Source: Eublepharis macularius (lineage: Eukaryota > Chordata > Lepidosauria > Squamata > Eublepharidae). From it: a DNA stretch of 64,000 nucleotides. The DNA lies in the NCBI RefSeq assembly GCF_028583425.1, contig NC_072806.1, positions 32,286,001 to 32,350,000 on the forward strand, read 5' to 3'. A program made the translations under genes and the position numbers. This document shows, piece by piece, positions 42,236 to 53,123 of this stretch. Under the pieces are notes generated by a model that did no database searches, was not told the DNA's origin, and worked only from the letters and a program-made list of their open reading frames with translations. The stretch's first letter is position 1; each line of letters opens with the position of its first letter.

Positions 42236-42577
42236 TACCGCCGTTCAGGATGACTTAACACCCACTCAGAGAGGTTTACAAAGTATGTCATTATTATCCC
42301 CACAACAAAACACCCTGTGAGGTGGGTGGGGCTGAGAGAGCTCTGAGAGAGCTGTGACTGACTCAAGGTCACTCAGCTGGCTTCAAATGGGGGAGTGGGG
42401 AATCAAACCCAGTTCTCCAGATTAGAGTCCCGTGCTCTTAACCACTACACCAAAGTGGCCCTCTGCCTACCTAACAGGGTGGTTGTGAGGATAAAATGGA
42501 GAAGAGGAGAATGATGTAAGTTGCTTTGGATCCCCTTGGGGGAGGAAGGTGTGATATAAATGAAGTAAATAAATAAA
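42060..42577 (+). mobile_element. tRNA-derived SINE with BovB-like tail, interrupted
   Basis: The head at 42060-42165 includes the B-box-like TTTGAATCCCCACTC. The tail at 42466-42577 has GGTTGTGAGGATAAAATGGA and ATATAAATGAAGTAAATAAA. A minus-strand SINE separates the two halves. The structure fits the squamate Sauria SINE family. Confidence 0.7.
42166..42465 (-). mobile_element. tRNA-derived SINE, minus strand, with (TAC)n
   Basis: The (CTA)n microsatellite at about 42170-42235 is the tail. The body CACCCACTCAGAGAGGTTTA and the minus-strand B box GGGTTTGATTCC match the SINEs at 22.5 and 37.6 kb. It is inserted in the plus-strand SINE. Confidence 0.8.
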
Positions 42578-42894
42578 AATGGTGCAACAGGAACCTGAAG
42601 TTTGGAATGAACTTACACTGTACAGTTCTTACTGCCCCAAAATGGTTGCTGCCCTAGCTTTCCATTCTCTGTTGGTGCTTTCCTCAATGTACCCACTCCT
42701 GGATTCCTGGCACAAACCATTATAAGAATGTTGGGTACCGATGGAAGATGCAAAATGGATCCCTAAGTGCCATTTGTTCTTGCTGTGTTTACAGGTTGCT
42801 GATATGTCCTCAAATATGTATACATTTGTGTGTGTTATGTGCCTCCAAGTTGCTCAACACAATCAGATGTTGCAGTACAACCATTTCTTTTAAC
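42578..42894. other. Unassigned non-coding sequence
   Basis: Nothing recognised. Confidence 0.3.
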
Positions 42895-43131
42895 ACCATC
42901 CGTAGCTTCATGATCCATACAGTCAAAAGCTTTGCTATAATCTATAAATCACAGACTGATTTTCTTCTGAAATTTCACGGCATGCTCCATTAACCATCTT
43001 AAATCTGTAGTGTGTTCTTTAGTGCCTCTTCCTTTTCTGAATCCAGCTTGAACATCTGGCATTTCTTGTTTCATATATGGTGAGAGTCTTTGCTGTAGAA
43101 TCTTGAGCATTACTTTGCTTATGTTGGACAC
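42895..43131 (-). pseudogene. BovB (RTE clade) LINE reverse transcriptase fragment
   Basis: The minus strand gives VMLKILQQRLSPYMKQEMPD, then QAGFRKGRGTKEHTTDLRWL and CFIDYSKAFDCMDH, which are BovB RT motifs including the first catalytic Asp. It covers only about 80 residues and is cut on both sides. BovB elements are abundant in squamates. Confidence 0.8.
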
Positions 43132-43137
43132 AGCTGG

Positions 43138-43624
43138 TGTCCCGAATGTCCTTTAGCCAGTCATAATAAGAGACAGATGCCGAGTCCTGCGGATGAAGCA
43201 ATCTATAACCATTTATTAAACGATGGAGGAATGATGGTTACACAAAGAGTAAAAGGTCCCCTCGTGCCCAACGCTCATCAAAGCTACAATAGCAGTACAA
43301 AGCAATTCATACCTTTTGGTTAATTATAATATTTGTTATTCTATTGGCTCAGAAAATACAGTGGCCCCCATTGGCTCAAGTGGGCGACCACCTCTCACGA
43401 TACTAGTGTCTAAGGGTATTCTTATTGAAAGAAACAACTTAGGTCAACAGCATAGTTACAATACGTCTTATCTTATCTGTCCTTGGTTCTATCTCTGGAA
43501 GGAATATCTTCCTGCCTTTCCCACACATCTCTTTCACAGGCTTCTCATTCATATCCATTCCATTCGTCTGGTCTATGTAACATTTAGTAAAGGCGCCCCG
43601 CTGTCGCTTTTGGCAACCTTGTGG
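43138..43624 (-). other. Unassigned repeat, possibly LTR (minus strand)
   Basis: Sequence from TGTCCCGAATGTCC at 43138 cuts off the BovB fragment and contains TTTATTAAACG (a polyadenylation-signal complement) near 43213. It may be the end of a minus-strand LTR continuing beyond the hAT element at 43633. The far end was not found. Confidence 0.3.
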
Positions 43625-43632
43625 GTTTCAAG

Positions 43633-44059
43633 CAGGGCCGGATCTAGGGTTGCCGGCACCCAGGGCAACCCAAGTCTGCCCCCCCTCATATGAACGCTAT
43701 GTGTGCGCGCGCTCCCGCCGCTGCATGATGATGTCACTCCCGTGATGTCATCACACAGGTGGAGCGTGCTGCCCCGCGCAGCAAGCCGGGTGCCCCGGCA
43801 TGCTGCGAGTTGGCGAAGGCAGCGCAGGGCTGGGCTTGGAAGCCCCCTGTGCTGCCTTTTGCCTGCCCCGCAGGACAGGGGGCATGTGGCAAGCCGGCCA
43901 CCCCCTGTCCTGCAGGGCAGGCAAAAGGCAGCATAGGGGGCTGGGAGGCATGTGCCCGGAGCCCCACGTGCTCCCGGCGGCTGGTAGCTGTGCCCGGAGC
44001 CCCCTCCTTGGTGGTGCCTGGGGCAGAATACCCCCCCTGCCCCCCTCGATCCATCCCTG
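43633..44059. mobile_element. hAT-type element, family C copy 3
   Basis: CAGGGCCGGATCTAGGG start and CGATCCATCCCTG end. Flanks GTTTCAAG (43625-43632) and GTTTCAAA (44060-44067) match at 7 of 8. This copy best defines the family as hAT-type. Confidence 0.8.
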
Positions 44060-44067
44060 GTTTCAAA

Positions 44068-45186
44068 AGGAGAATATTTCTCTGGGTTCCATGGGAGAAA
44101 AGCGCTCTCCCTTCCCTAGGAATGTGCTTAAAGTTACATTCAGTACCCCCTTCCTCTGCTTTGTGGTTTTCTCTCAGCCTTGAAAGGTTCTGCTAATCTA
44201 GTCAGCTTTCATTGCAACATTTTGTATAGGCAGTTTCACAAAGGGGTTTCTGTATCAAGTAAGGATCAGGTGTCAGGAAACAAGAAGGTGCTTATTAAGT
44301 GCAATCTATCTGGTAGCAAGCTTCACAGTACTTCGATCTTACTTCTCACAGTGATTCACATGTATAACATACATTCTGCTTTGGTCTTTTGTGTCGTCTC
44401 ATTTTCTTGCAAGTCGCATTACAAATACTACATTAGCTCCTGAGAATAGTAAAAGTGCATAACAGTGGTAGAAGGCAACACAAAGGTACATAAAACCTCC
44501 TTCATTAAATCCATTTCCCACACTTATGTGGGAAATTAAAAGTGACTTGCAAACTGGAAATGTTTGCCTGCCTAGGCTATGAACTTGCAACAGATCTGCC
44601 GTGTTTGGACCTCGCTTGTTTTGGAGTCAAAATGACAGTGCAACAGAATCTTCACATTTTTGAAAACAATTGCTCGGTTCTCTTTTCTAAGTCTCCAGGA
44701 AGGGTTGAAAGCTGGCCGGTGAAAGGAAGATGGTTGACCATAAATGATCATTAAGAGATTTTTCTTAGACTTCCATAGTTCTATAAGATCTCTTTTGATG
44801 GGTCCTGCCAAAATATTGTCGTCTTTGGATTTCCCCAGAACAATTCGTCACGTTGAATGTTAAGTATGGAGAGGGGGGTAATCCAGGGCAAACTGGAAGA
44901 GCCCAAAGACTTGTTAGTAGGGGGGGGGTTGTAAAGAAAAAGGAAAGCAGAATGTGTTGCAGACTTAATTAGATGACATAGACGTGCAAAGTCAAAAGGT
45001 CTTAGGATGACGACGACGACGACGACGCAACAGAAATAGATCAATCTGCCTTTTGAACAGATGAACCAGTAGTTTGTCGGAACCTCCTCTAGCACCATCT
45101 GTAACACACAGGACCCCGTAAGGCTAAGAGCAGCAGGAAAATGGAATAGTTCTTATATTCACTTAAGTGTAGAATAATTTTAGATG
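44068..45186. other. Unassigned; (GAC)n microsatellite
   Basis: The only clear feature is a (GAC)n run at about 45007-45027. It may include more of the repeat that starts at 43138. No gene recognised. Confidence 0.3.
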
Positions 45187-45194
45187 ATGCACTC

Positions 45195-45475
45195 CAGGGC
45201 TTTTTTTCTGGGAAAAGAGGTGGTGGAACTCAGTGGGTTGCCCTCAGAGAAAATGGTCACATGGCTGGTGGCCCCACCCCCTGATCTCCAGACAGAGGGG
45301 AGTTGAGATTGCCCTCCGTGCCGCTGAGCGGCACGAAGGGCAATCTGAGCGGCACGAAGGGCAATCTCAACTCCCCTCTGTCTGGAGATCAGGGGGCGGG
45401 GCCACCAGCCATGTGACCATTTTCAAGAGGTTCCGGAACTCCGTTCCCCCGTGTTCCCCCTGAAAAAAAGCCCTG
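45195..45475. mobile_element. Palindromic hAT-type MITE, family A copy 4
   Basis: Family A ends and body, with an extra duplicated GCGGCACGAAGGGCAATCT block at the centre. Flanks ATGCACTC (45187-45194) and ACACACTC (45476-45483) match at 6 of 8. Confidence 0.8.
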
Positions 45476-45483
45476 ACACACTC

Positions 45484-46013
45484 ACTAACAAGCCAAACTG
45501 GGTGTTTGGACAGTAGGTATCAGCAGCGCCCTGCTTATGCTCACAGTCCTGTGATATTTTGTATTGCGCTGCTGTTGTGTTTAGTGGGGTTTTTTTTGAC
45601 AAGGACCATCACAGCAACCATGGGAAAAGAGGGTTTAGTCCCACATGGTTTAATCCCACATGGTTCCTGTCTCTTTTATGGCCCTGTAAGATAGGTGGAG
45701 AGAACAGAGGAGTTACACCAACCTCTCATAAAGAGGCCGACAAGAGCTGGGAGGCTATTCTCCCCGTTGTTTCCTCTGATTGACAAGGAAATTGACTGGA
45801 GCCAAATATATCAAAAGAGTAACCCATTTGTTCCACACGTTAGCATCAAATGCAGCAATATCAAGATAACATACAGATTTTTAAAAATTCATCTTTTTTA
45901 AAGCGCCATTCTTTTTATGGAAGACTAGCTTGATACCCATGCTTCGCTATGGTATTTAACTACTTTAAATCCAGTTATAATACTTACGGGTATTCCTTAT
46001 TCAGGAAGCTTGT
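45484..46013. other. Unassigned non-coding sequence
   Basis: Nothing recognised. A tandem CCCACATGGTT duplication lies at about 45639-45665. Confidence 0.3.
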
Positions 46014-46021
46014 ACTGTCTT

Positions 46022-46462
46022 CAAGGCCAGATCTAGGGTGGGGTAGCGGGGTTGCTTGCCGCGAGTGCCACCAAACAGAAGGTGCCGGAGTGGCTGCTGG
46101 CTGGGATCATGCGCTCCCGGCTCTCCGGCAGCAGCAAGTGCTCCTGGCTTTCCGGCAGCAGTGCAAGCAGCTATGCAGGAGGGCTAGGAGGCCACCTGTG
46201 CCACACTGGGTGCCTGCTCCACTGACTGGGCAGCCAGCTTGCCACATGGTCCCGGCCCTCGAGCAGCAGTGCAGGCAGCTGTGCGGCAGGGCTGGGAGTT
46301 CCACAGCAGCCAGAATGGTGGACACACTCCCGGGGGCGCGGTGCATGCTGATGTCACAGAAGTGACATCATCACACACTCCTGGGAGCGTGCGTGGTGTG
46401 GGGACAGGGGCACTGCCAGACTTGGATTGCCCCAGGTGCTAGCAACCTAAGATACAGCTCTG
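46022..46462. mobile_element. hAT-type element, family C copy 4
   Basis: Start CAAGGCCAGATCTAGGG and end AGATACAGCTCTG are decayed family C termini. Flanks ACTGTCTT (46014-46021) and ACCATCTT (46463-46470) match at 6 of 8. Confidence 0.7.
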
Positions 46463-46470
46463 ACCATCTT

Positions 46471-47645
46471 TCTTCAACTGTCTGCAGTTTCCTTTACCTG
46501 ATTTTTACCTCAGGACACAGAGTTCCACAGCTGACCAATCGGGGGGGGGGAGCAGGAGCCTGCCAGCCACACAGGAAAGACAGCCCCCACAGGGAGATTC
46601 AGACAGAAAGGAGAAGCACCCCTCATGTAAAGTCAAGACAAAAACAGAGAGTGGATAACCACCAACCGAGTGGAGAAAAATACACAAGACATTTATAAAA
46701 GTATTTACATATCTAATAAAGTGCAATAGTGGTAAGGTGCTTGCAGGTAATATAAATACAATAAATACAGTAGATAAATTACAATCAAAGTCCAAATCAC
46801 AATCTAAAAAGTGTATGGACGGCTGAAAAGTCTCAAGTTAATCATCTACTCATATTTTTCTTTTTTCTTTTTGCAAGTGTACAGAAAAGCAATATGTCCG
46901 GAATCACAGGTGAGGACCGACTCGTGCGAATAGTTTTTCATATGCTGTCCCCCCTTTTCCTTTCAGCATTAGTCTTTAAGGTGCCCCTGGACGTTTGTTT
47001 TATTTTGCTGTAACAGACTGGCACAGCTACCCCGTTGCATTAAACATTCCGTTGCAGAAAAATGCAAGTTGGTTATTTGATCACTCACTATTCAGTTCTT
47101 AAAAGCAGGAAGCCGGATGGTTATAAAGGATAAGGCAGACAGAAGGATGGTTGAACGTGTAACCAGACCCCTACTCCTTTTGTGTGTGTGTCTGTGTGTG
47201 TCCAGGTAATGTGTGTGTAGAGTCTTTAACTGCAATAGAGTCTCTTGCCACCAGGTGTCAGAGTAACCTCATTTGTTGCTTTCACAAGCACAAACACCTC
47301 ACCACCATCTGTCTGGCTCCCTCCCTGGCCCTGTGCATTAGAATTCAAGAAGACAGGGTATCTCTCGGCTGTCTGCAAATGATGCAGGCTCTGCAATGCA
47401 GTGTAGTGGTTTTGTTTGAAAGGGGAGATGCTCCTCCAAGCTCTGAGCTCGAAGAGCCCTGTAGCTGTGTGCCAACACTTCTGAAGGTCTCCAGTGCGAG
47501 GGCATTGACGTGACTGCATGTTCCTCATGGATTTTTCTTGGCTTCTATCAATTTCTAGAAGGAGAGAGAGAGAGCAGTGGTATAAACCCAAAGCCCAACA
47601 GTAACCCAGAGGAGACTTTTCCCCCTCCCAACAATCTTGGTGTTA
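46471..47645. other. Unassigned non-coding sequence
   Basis: It contains a G10 run near 46540 and a short (TG)n at 47180-47215. The AT-rich part at 46620-46800 could be a retroelement 3' UTR but was not assigned. Confidence 0.3.
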
Positions 47646-47653
47646 ATCCAGAG

Positions 47654-48187
47654 CAGGGCTTTTTTTCCAGCAGGAACGCGGTGGAACGGAGTTCCAGAAT
47701 CTCTTGAAAATGGTCACATGGCCGGTGGCCCCACCCCCTGATCTCCAGACAGAGGGGGTGGGGTAGGGTTGCCAGCTCCAAGTTGGGAAATTCCTGGAGA
47801 TCCAGGGGGTAAAACCTGGAGAAACCTGGAGAAAGTGGGGTTTGGGGGAGGGAAAGGACCTCGGCATGGCATAATTCCATACAGTCCACCCCCCAAATAG
47901 CCATTTTCTCCAGGGGAACTGATCTCTGTGGCCTGGAGACCAGTTGTAATTCCGGGAGATCTCCAGCCACTACCTGGAGGCTGGAAACCCTAGGGTGGGG
48001 CCACCAGCCATGTGATCATTTTCACAGAGGGCAATTTAAACTTTTAAAAACTCCTTCTTGTTCCAGCTGACCCAAAGTGGCACCATTGGTCCTGGGAGCA
48101 TGCACGCACCACCTCCCGCTAAGAGTTGCCCCCTGTGCTGGCAACCCACTGAGTTCCACCCCCTCTTTTCCCAGAAAAAAAGCCCTG
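47654..48187. mobile_element. Palindromic hAT-type MITE, family A copy 5, interrupted
   Basis: Family A ends with perfect TSD ATCCAGAG at 47646-47653 and 48188-48195. A family D element (47764-47992) is nested inside, which makes this copy longer than the others. Confidence 0.87.
47764..47992. mobile_element. hAT-type element, family D, nested
   Basis: Ends TAGGGTTGCCAGC and GCTGGAAACCCTA, with perfect TSD GGGTGGGG at 47756-47763 and 47993-48000. This establishes the family as hAT-type. It is nested in the family A copy. Confidence 0.87.
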
Positions 48188-48513
48188 ATCCAGAGGACAA
48201 GAGGGTCGGTGTGAGGGTTGTTTGTTGCAGACTTGGGGGATGATCACAGGCTGCAAGAAGATTTCAGTGGAAAGAGTAAGGCAATGTGGAAAGGCCAGGG
48301 GCAGACTGGCCATTCTACTTGCAGGGAAATTTCCTAGTGGTCTTCTGCCCGAGGAGGCTGTTGCAGGCCGTTGATTGCAAGGTTCCCCTCATTCTCCTGG
48401 GTCTCAAGAAGCTAAGCAGGGTCAGCCTTGGTCAGTAATTGGATGGGAGACCTCCAACGAAAATCTGGATTGCCGAGGCAGGCAATGGCACACCACCTCT
48501 GTTAGTCTCTTAC

Positions 48514-49198
48514 TGTCATGAGTCAGCCTCAGCCTCGACTGGCCACCTTACCTCTTGCCCCAGAGTCCTCCTCAGAGGACGAGCAGGAAGAGCCAGCAGG
48601 GGCTACTCTAGAGCCAGAGCCAGCCATGGAAGAGCCAGCAGGATCTACTCTGGAGACAGAGCGAGCCATGACAGCTGCTGCTCCGAAGGAAACTCAGCAG
48701 GAGCAGCCAGAAGCCTCTGCAGAGGCTGTTGGAGACGAGGAGCAGCCAGAAATCTCTGCAGAGGCTGTTGGAGACAAAGACTCCCCCAGAGCAAAAGAGA
48801 AACCTGAGCGCCCTGGGCCAGCTGAGAAGAGGAAAAATAAAGCAAAGGCAGCTCTGTGGGAGAGGAGAAAAAGTGCTGGTTTGCAGGCACAGCTGAAGCT
48901 GAAGAAGCCAAGTGTGATAGCAACTCAGCTCACCACTCGCTGTGACCAGAGCTCTGCTCCTGGAAGCTCCTGACCTGCCCTTGCCTTGTGCCCTGCTCTG
49001 CTTCTCAATTGATCAGACTCTGACCTCGGCCTACCTTCTGACTTCCCTTCTGCTCCTGCCTGATGTATTGGCTCTGACACTTGGCCTGACTTCTGGACTC
49101 TCGTTTGCCGGCTCCTTGGCTACTGACTTCCTGGAAAATAACCTTGGGACCATCTGCAGTACCAGTGAGCCATGTCGTGTCCAGCCCTGAGCATGACA
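48514..49198 (+). mobile_element. Solo LTR, 685 bp, TSD CTTAC
   Basis: Starts TGTCATGAGTC and ends AGCATGACA, with CTTAC at 48509-48513 and 49199-49203. An AATAAAG signal near 48836 supports plus-strand orientation. It holds an unusually long open frame (48518-48973). Confidence 0.87.
48518..48973 (+). other. Long open frame inside the solo LTR
   Basis: 151 codons. It is Glu/Ala/Pro-rich, with imperfect repeats (EEPAGATLEP and EEPAGSTLET; QPEASAEAVGDEE and QPEISAEAVGDKD), then a Lys/Arg-rich segment. The repeats are also visible in the DNA, so the frame may follow from tandem duplication in the LTR and not from coding. No family recognised. Confidence 0.3.
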
Positions 49199-49262
49199 CT
49201 TACCATGAAAACCCTGCCAGGGGTCACCATAAGTCAGCTATGACTTGCAGGCACTCTTCACC

Positions 49263-50239
49263 ACACATAAATGCTACAGCATGCTGTGCAGGGCTTAGCT
49301 TGCCATTTCACAGGTTGCTGTGGAAGATATATTTTGAATTTGGGATAACCTATTGCAGAACAAAGAAACATTTCTTTTAGTCAATTGTTGTGAGATTGCT
49401 GTTTGATCAAAGTGAATGGGTTTGGGAGGGACTGGAGCCCATGCCTGCGACCCAAGGAAATTAACATTCCTTGATTACAGCGGGCCTTTCTTCAGTGGTC
49501 CCCATTTTGGGCAACGGTTCCCCAGAAGGGGACAGAAAGAGCAAGTGAGTATGCAGAAGTAGCAATTTGAGTTAACAAGAGGCAGAGAAGCAGACAGGCT
49601 CTGTAAGTTGGCTGAAGAACCGTGGAGGGCACGATCTTTCTTCTGGGGATCCGGTGTCCCCACCCACAAGAGTGCCTGCTTGCCTCTGCCTGGGCTCTAC
49701 TTGTGCATTTCTAAACAAAGCAAGTATTACAAAGATGCTTGAAGTCTCAAGAGAACTGTCCTCCAAAGGGAATCGGCACAGGTCCTCGTGGCTGTCATGA
49801 GGACACTGTCACCGTTTAAAAATGATTTTTAAAAGTAGTGCTCTTGTCCCCCCTCCCTGTGCATTTTCAAGTGCTGAAGCAGCAGGCAAGGGGGGCCTGC
49901 TTGCTTTGCCACTTGATAAAGTGTGGGAGCCCCTCAGCCTGCCACACTGCAGACCAGATCAGAATCGGGCCCTTGCAGCATTTTAAAATCACTTTAAAAT
50001 GGTGACGGCATCCTTGTGGCAACCATGAGGCCACTGTCACGTCTAGTTTGGCCTTGGACAGTGCTGCCCTTGGGACTTCTCTCCACTCGGGTGTGCGTCT
50101 TTAACGTCAAACTATTACTAAATGAATGAATACAGGATGCAGCAAGAGAACAATGGCCTTTGACAACGTGTGTAAGATGTGAACCTGGTTGAGAGTCTTG
50201 GGATATTAAAAGCATCTATGCAATATTGGAGTTGGAGAA
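49263..50239. other. Unassigned non-coding sequence
   Basis: Nothing recognised in about 1 kb. Confidence 0.3.
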
Positions 50240-50247
50240 GTTAGCAC

Positions 50248-50379
50248 TAGGGTGTGAACCCGAAAAAGATTCGGGTTTCCCGCTTCAGGTTTACCCAAAT
50301 TTGGGAATACCAAGTCTACCCGAATCAGGCCTGATTCGGGTTAAAAACCCGAATTGGAAGCCCAAAGCGCACACCCCTA
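50248..50379. mobile_element. hAT-type MITE, family F
   Basis: TAGGGTGTGAACCCGAA start and AAGCGCACACCCCTA end. Flanks GTTAGCAC (50240-50247) and GTTAGCAT (50380-50387) match at 7 of 8. The interior is rich in GATTCGGG/CCCGAATC. Confidence 0.8.
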
Positions 50380-50882
50380 GTTAGCATGCCCCTCTTAACA
50401 ACTGTACTTTGAGGAAAGCCAATAAGTTAGCCAGAAATGTGGGGGTGGCTATTGAATTCCTGTGTGTAGTCTGACAGAAAAGGGGGAGTGCGCCTCCCCA
50501 ACCTCCGTAACTGGTACACTTGTATGTACACTGCCCATGCCATCCAGACCCCCCCGAAGTCTGCACAGCGCACTATCCTTATCCATGTTACCAGGACTCA
50601 GGTGGGGGGGGGGCATCCAATGGAATTTCTGGAAAATAGGTTCGGAGCAGACAAAAGGAAATACTTCTTTACTCAACAAATAATTAAATGTGGCATTTAC
50701 TGCCAGTGGCTGTAGTGATTGCCAGGAACATGGATGGCTTTAAAGGGGGATTACAGAGATTCATGGAGGAGTAGTCCCTCAATGGCTACCAGCCATGGTG
50801 AATTCCTCTAGAATTCCATGTCTAGAGGAACTAAACCACTGAAACTCAGTGCTAGGAAGCAACAGAAGTTCTACCCTTGGGG

Positions 50883-52420
50883 AGCAAAAACAACAATCGC
50901 TAATGGAAATAACGGAATGTGAAGTAACAAATAAGGTGAAATATTTGGGAATTGAACTGACTGCAAAGAACATAGACTTATTTAAAAACAACTATGAAAA
51001 ACTATGGACTCAGATAGAGAGAGATCTGATCAAATGGAATAGACTGAATTTGTCATGGTTGGGAAGGATTGCAGCAGTGAAGATGAATGTGTTACCAAGA
51101 GTAATGTTTTTGCTACAGACAATACCAATCATCAGAGACTCTAAGCAATTCGAAAAATGGCAGAGGAAAATATCAGACTTTGTATGGGCAGGCAAGAAGC
51201 CTCGAGTGAAAATGAAAGTTTTACAAGATGCAAAAGAAAGAGGCGGAATGCAACTGCCCAATCTAAGACTTTACCATGACGCAATTTGCCTAGTGTGGTT
51301 GAAAGAGTGGATGACGTTAAAGAATAAGAAACTACTAGCTCTAGAGGGATATAAAAAAATATTTGGATGGCACGCATACCTATGGCATGATAAAGTAAAG
51401 GCGAACTCGATGTTCCTGCACCATTATATACGGAGAAGTTTATATACAATCTGGAAGAAGTACAGAATCTATTTACAAGAAGGAACTCCTTTGTGGGTAG
51501 TTCCATATGAGGTGATAGACCCGAGAGCTGTTGATAATGAGCAACAATGTTTAACTTACAAAGAAATAACTAGAATTGAAGCATCTAAACTCAGAATAAA
51601 GACTCAGGAGGAACTATCACCTTATTACGATTGGTTCCAGTACAGACAGATTAGAGATTTATATAACTCGGACTCTGTAAAGGGAGGTATACGAACAGAG
51701 AATTCGGAACTAGAGCAGACCCTTCTTAAAGAGGACAAGAAAAGAATATCCAAGGTATACCAAATACTGTTGAAATGGTATGCTGAGGATGAAATAGTTA
51801 AAGTACAAATGGTGAAATGGGCCATAAACTTCAACAAAGAAATAACAATGGAGGCATGGGAATACTTGTGGAAGACTACAATGAAGATAACGACATGCAC
51901 CAGCATTAAAGAGAACATTTACAAAATGATTTATCGTTGGTACATGACACCAAAGAAGATTGCGCTAGGGAATTTGAATACTTCTAATAAATGCTGGAAA
52001 TGCAGGAAGCACGAGGGCTCCCTCTATCATATGTGGTGGACGTGTGAGGTAGCTAGGCAGTACTGGGGGGAAATAATAAGAGAAATGAGTGAGATTTTAC
52101 AATTTCAAGTAAATAAGAACCCAGAACTCCTGCTACTAAACCTGGGAATGGAGGGAATTCCAGCCCATCATAGGACGTTGATATTTTATATGACGGCTGC
52201 AGCTAGACTTTTGTACGCGCAAAAATGGAAAGTACAAGAAGTGCCAACTATTGAAGATTGGATTTACAAATTGCTGTATATGGCAGAAATGGACAAAATG
52301 ACAAGAAAACTGAGAAATCTGGACCCAGGACAGTTTAACACAGACTGGGAGAAGCTGAAACAATATTTGGAGAAGAAATGGGAGGTGGGAGGAGAACTGT
52401 GGCAGTTTGAGAACTATTGA
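50883..52420 (+). pseudogene. L1 ORF2 C-terminal region
   Basis: About 511 codons without a stop, up to a TGA at 52418-52420. The frame is open back to 50849 only by chance in the flanking CR1. It includes the post-RT block (KVKYLGIELT, then ISDFVWAGKKPRVKMKVLQD and GGMQLPNLRLYHDA). It ends with the Cys-rich L1 ORF2 motif CWKCRKHEGSLYHMWWTC at about 51990-52045, which binds nucleic acid. The endonuclease and RT palm are absent because of 5' truncation, so it cannot move. Confidence 0.88.
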
Positions 52421-53116
52421 AGTATAATAAAATGCAGAGGGGGGTGACTTTACCGGGGGGGAGAAGAGGTAAAAATGAATCTCTAAGCAGTTATGTTATT
52501 AGATTGATATATATAGAATAATAAATAGAATATTGATAGAAAATAACTAATCATAAGGGTTAACTATAAGGATTGACTAACTAATAATATTTTCTTTCTG
52601 ATTTTGTATAATGTACCAAACTGAATATGTTTATATGAAGGTATATATGAGTCAAATTGATTGATATCATATATAGATCTATGATTGAAGGGAATAGAAA
52701 TATCAATGTAAACAAATATAACTAAAACAGAAAGAAGAAGATAGAATGAATAATATATAGAGTATAAGCTAAGTTGGTTGATTTATATGATTGTATGGCT
52801 TATATAGTTTACATAGTTTACGTTATACAGAAATATTTGAAAACGGAATTATGGGATAAATTGTTTATCCATTATGGGTACAGAGCATTAAAAATAGTTA
52901 AAGAAGTATTGCTTAGAATAAAAGGAGAATATATATTTGATTAGATAGAGGAATATATAAAGAGTAAGGGAAAAGGGACAAAGGGTTGGAAAACTGTTGG
53001 AAGTCAACAAAAAAGGGGGGGAAAGGGAGGGGGTTAGAAATTGGGAAATGGGAAAATTGACTGTGATGTGTAAATATATGATCCTAACCCAATAAAAAAA
53101 ATTTTTCAAAAAAAAA
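50883..53116 (+). mobile_element. 5'-truncated L1 with perfect 17-bp TSD
   Basis: Flanked by AAGTTCTACCCTTGGGG at 50866-50882 and 53117-53133. It consists of the ORF2 C-terminal third, a 3' UTR of about 0.7 kb with G-rich purine runs near 52440 and 53015, and an A-rich end. The perfect TSD and undamaged frame indicate a recent insertion. Confidence 0.92.
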
Positions 53117-53123
53117 AGTTCTA

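Larger units (their letters stand above)
48376..49262 (+). mobile_element. 5S-rRNA-derived SINE, copy 2, split
   Basis: The head and body at 48376-48513 (AAGCTAAGCAGGGTCAGCCT, TTGGATGGGAGACC) and tail at 49204-49262 (GGGGTCACCATAAGTCAGC) join exactly once the LTR and one TSD copy are removed. Confidence 0.85.

Noticed and set aside
43138..45110. A single long minus-strand LTR from 43138 to about 45110
   Set aside because: A TGTGTTACAG-like start near 45110 and an end at 43138 are suggestive, but flanks do not match and the length would be unusual.
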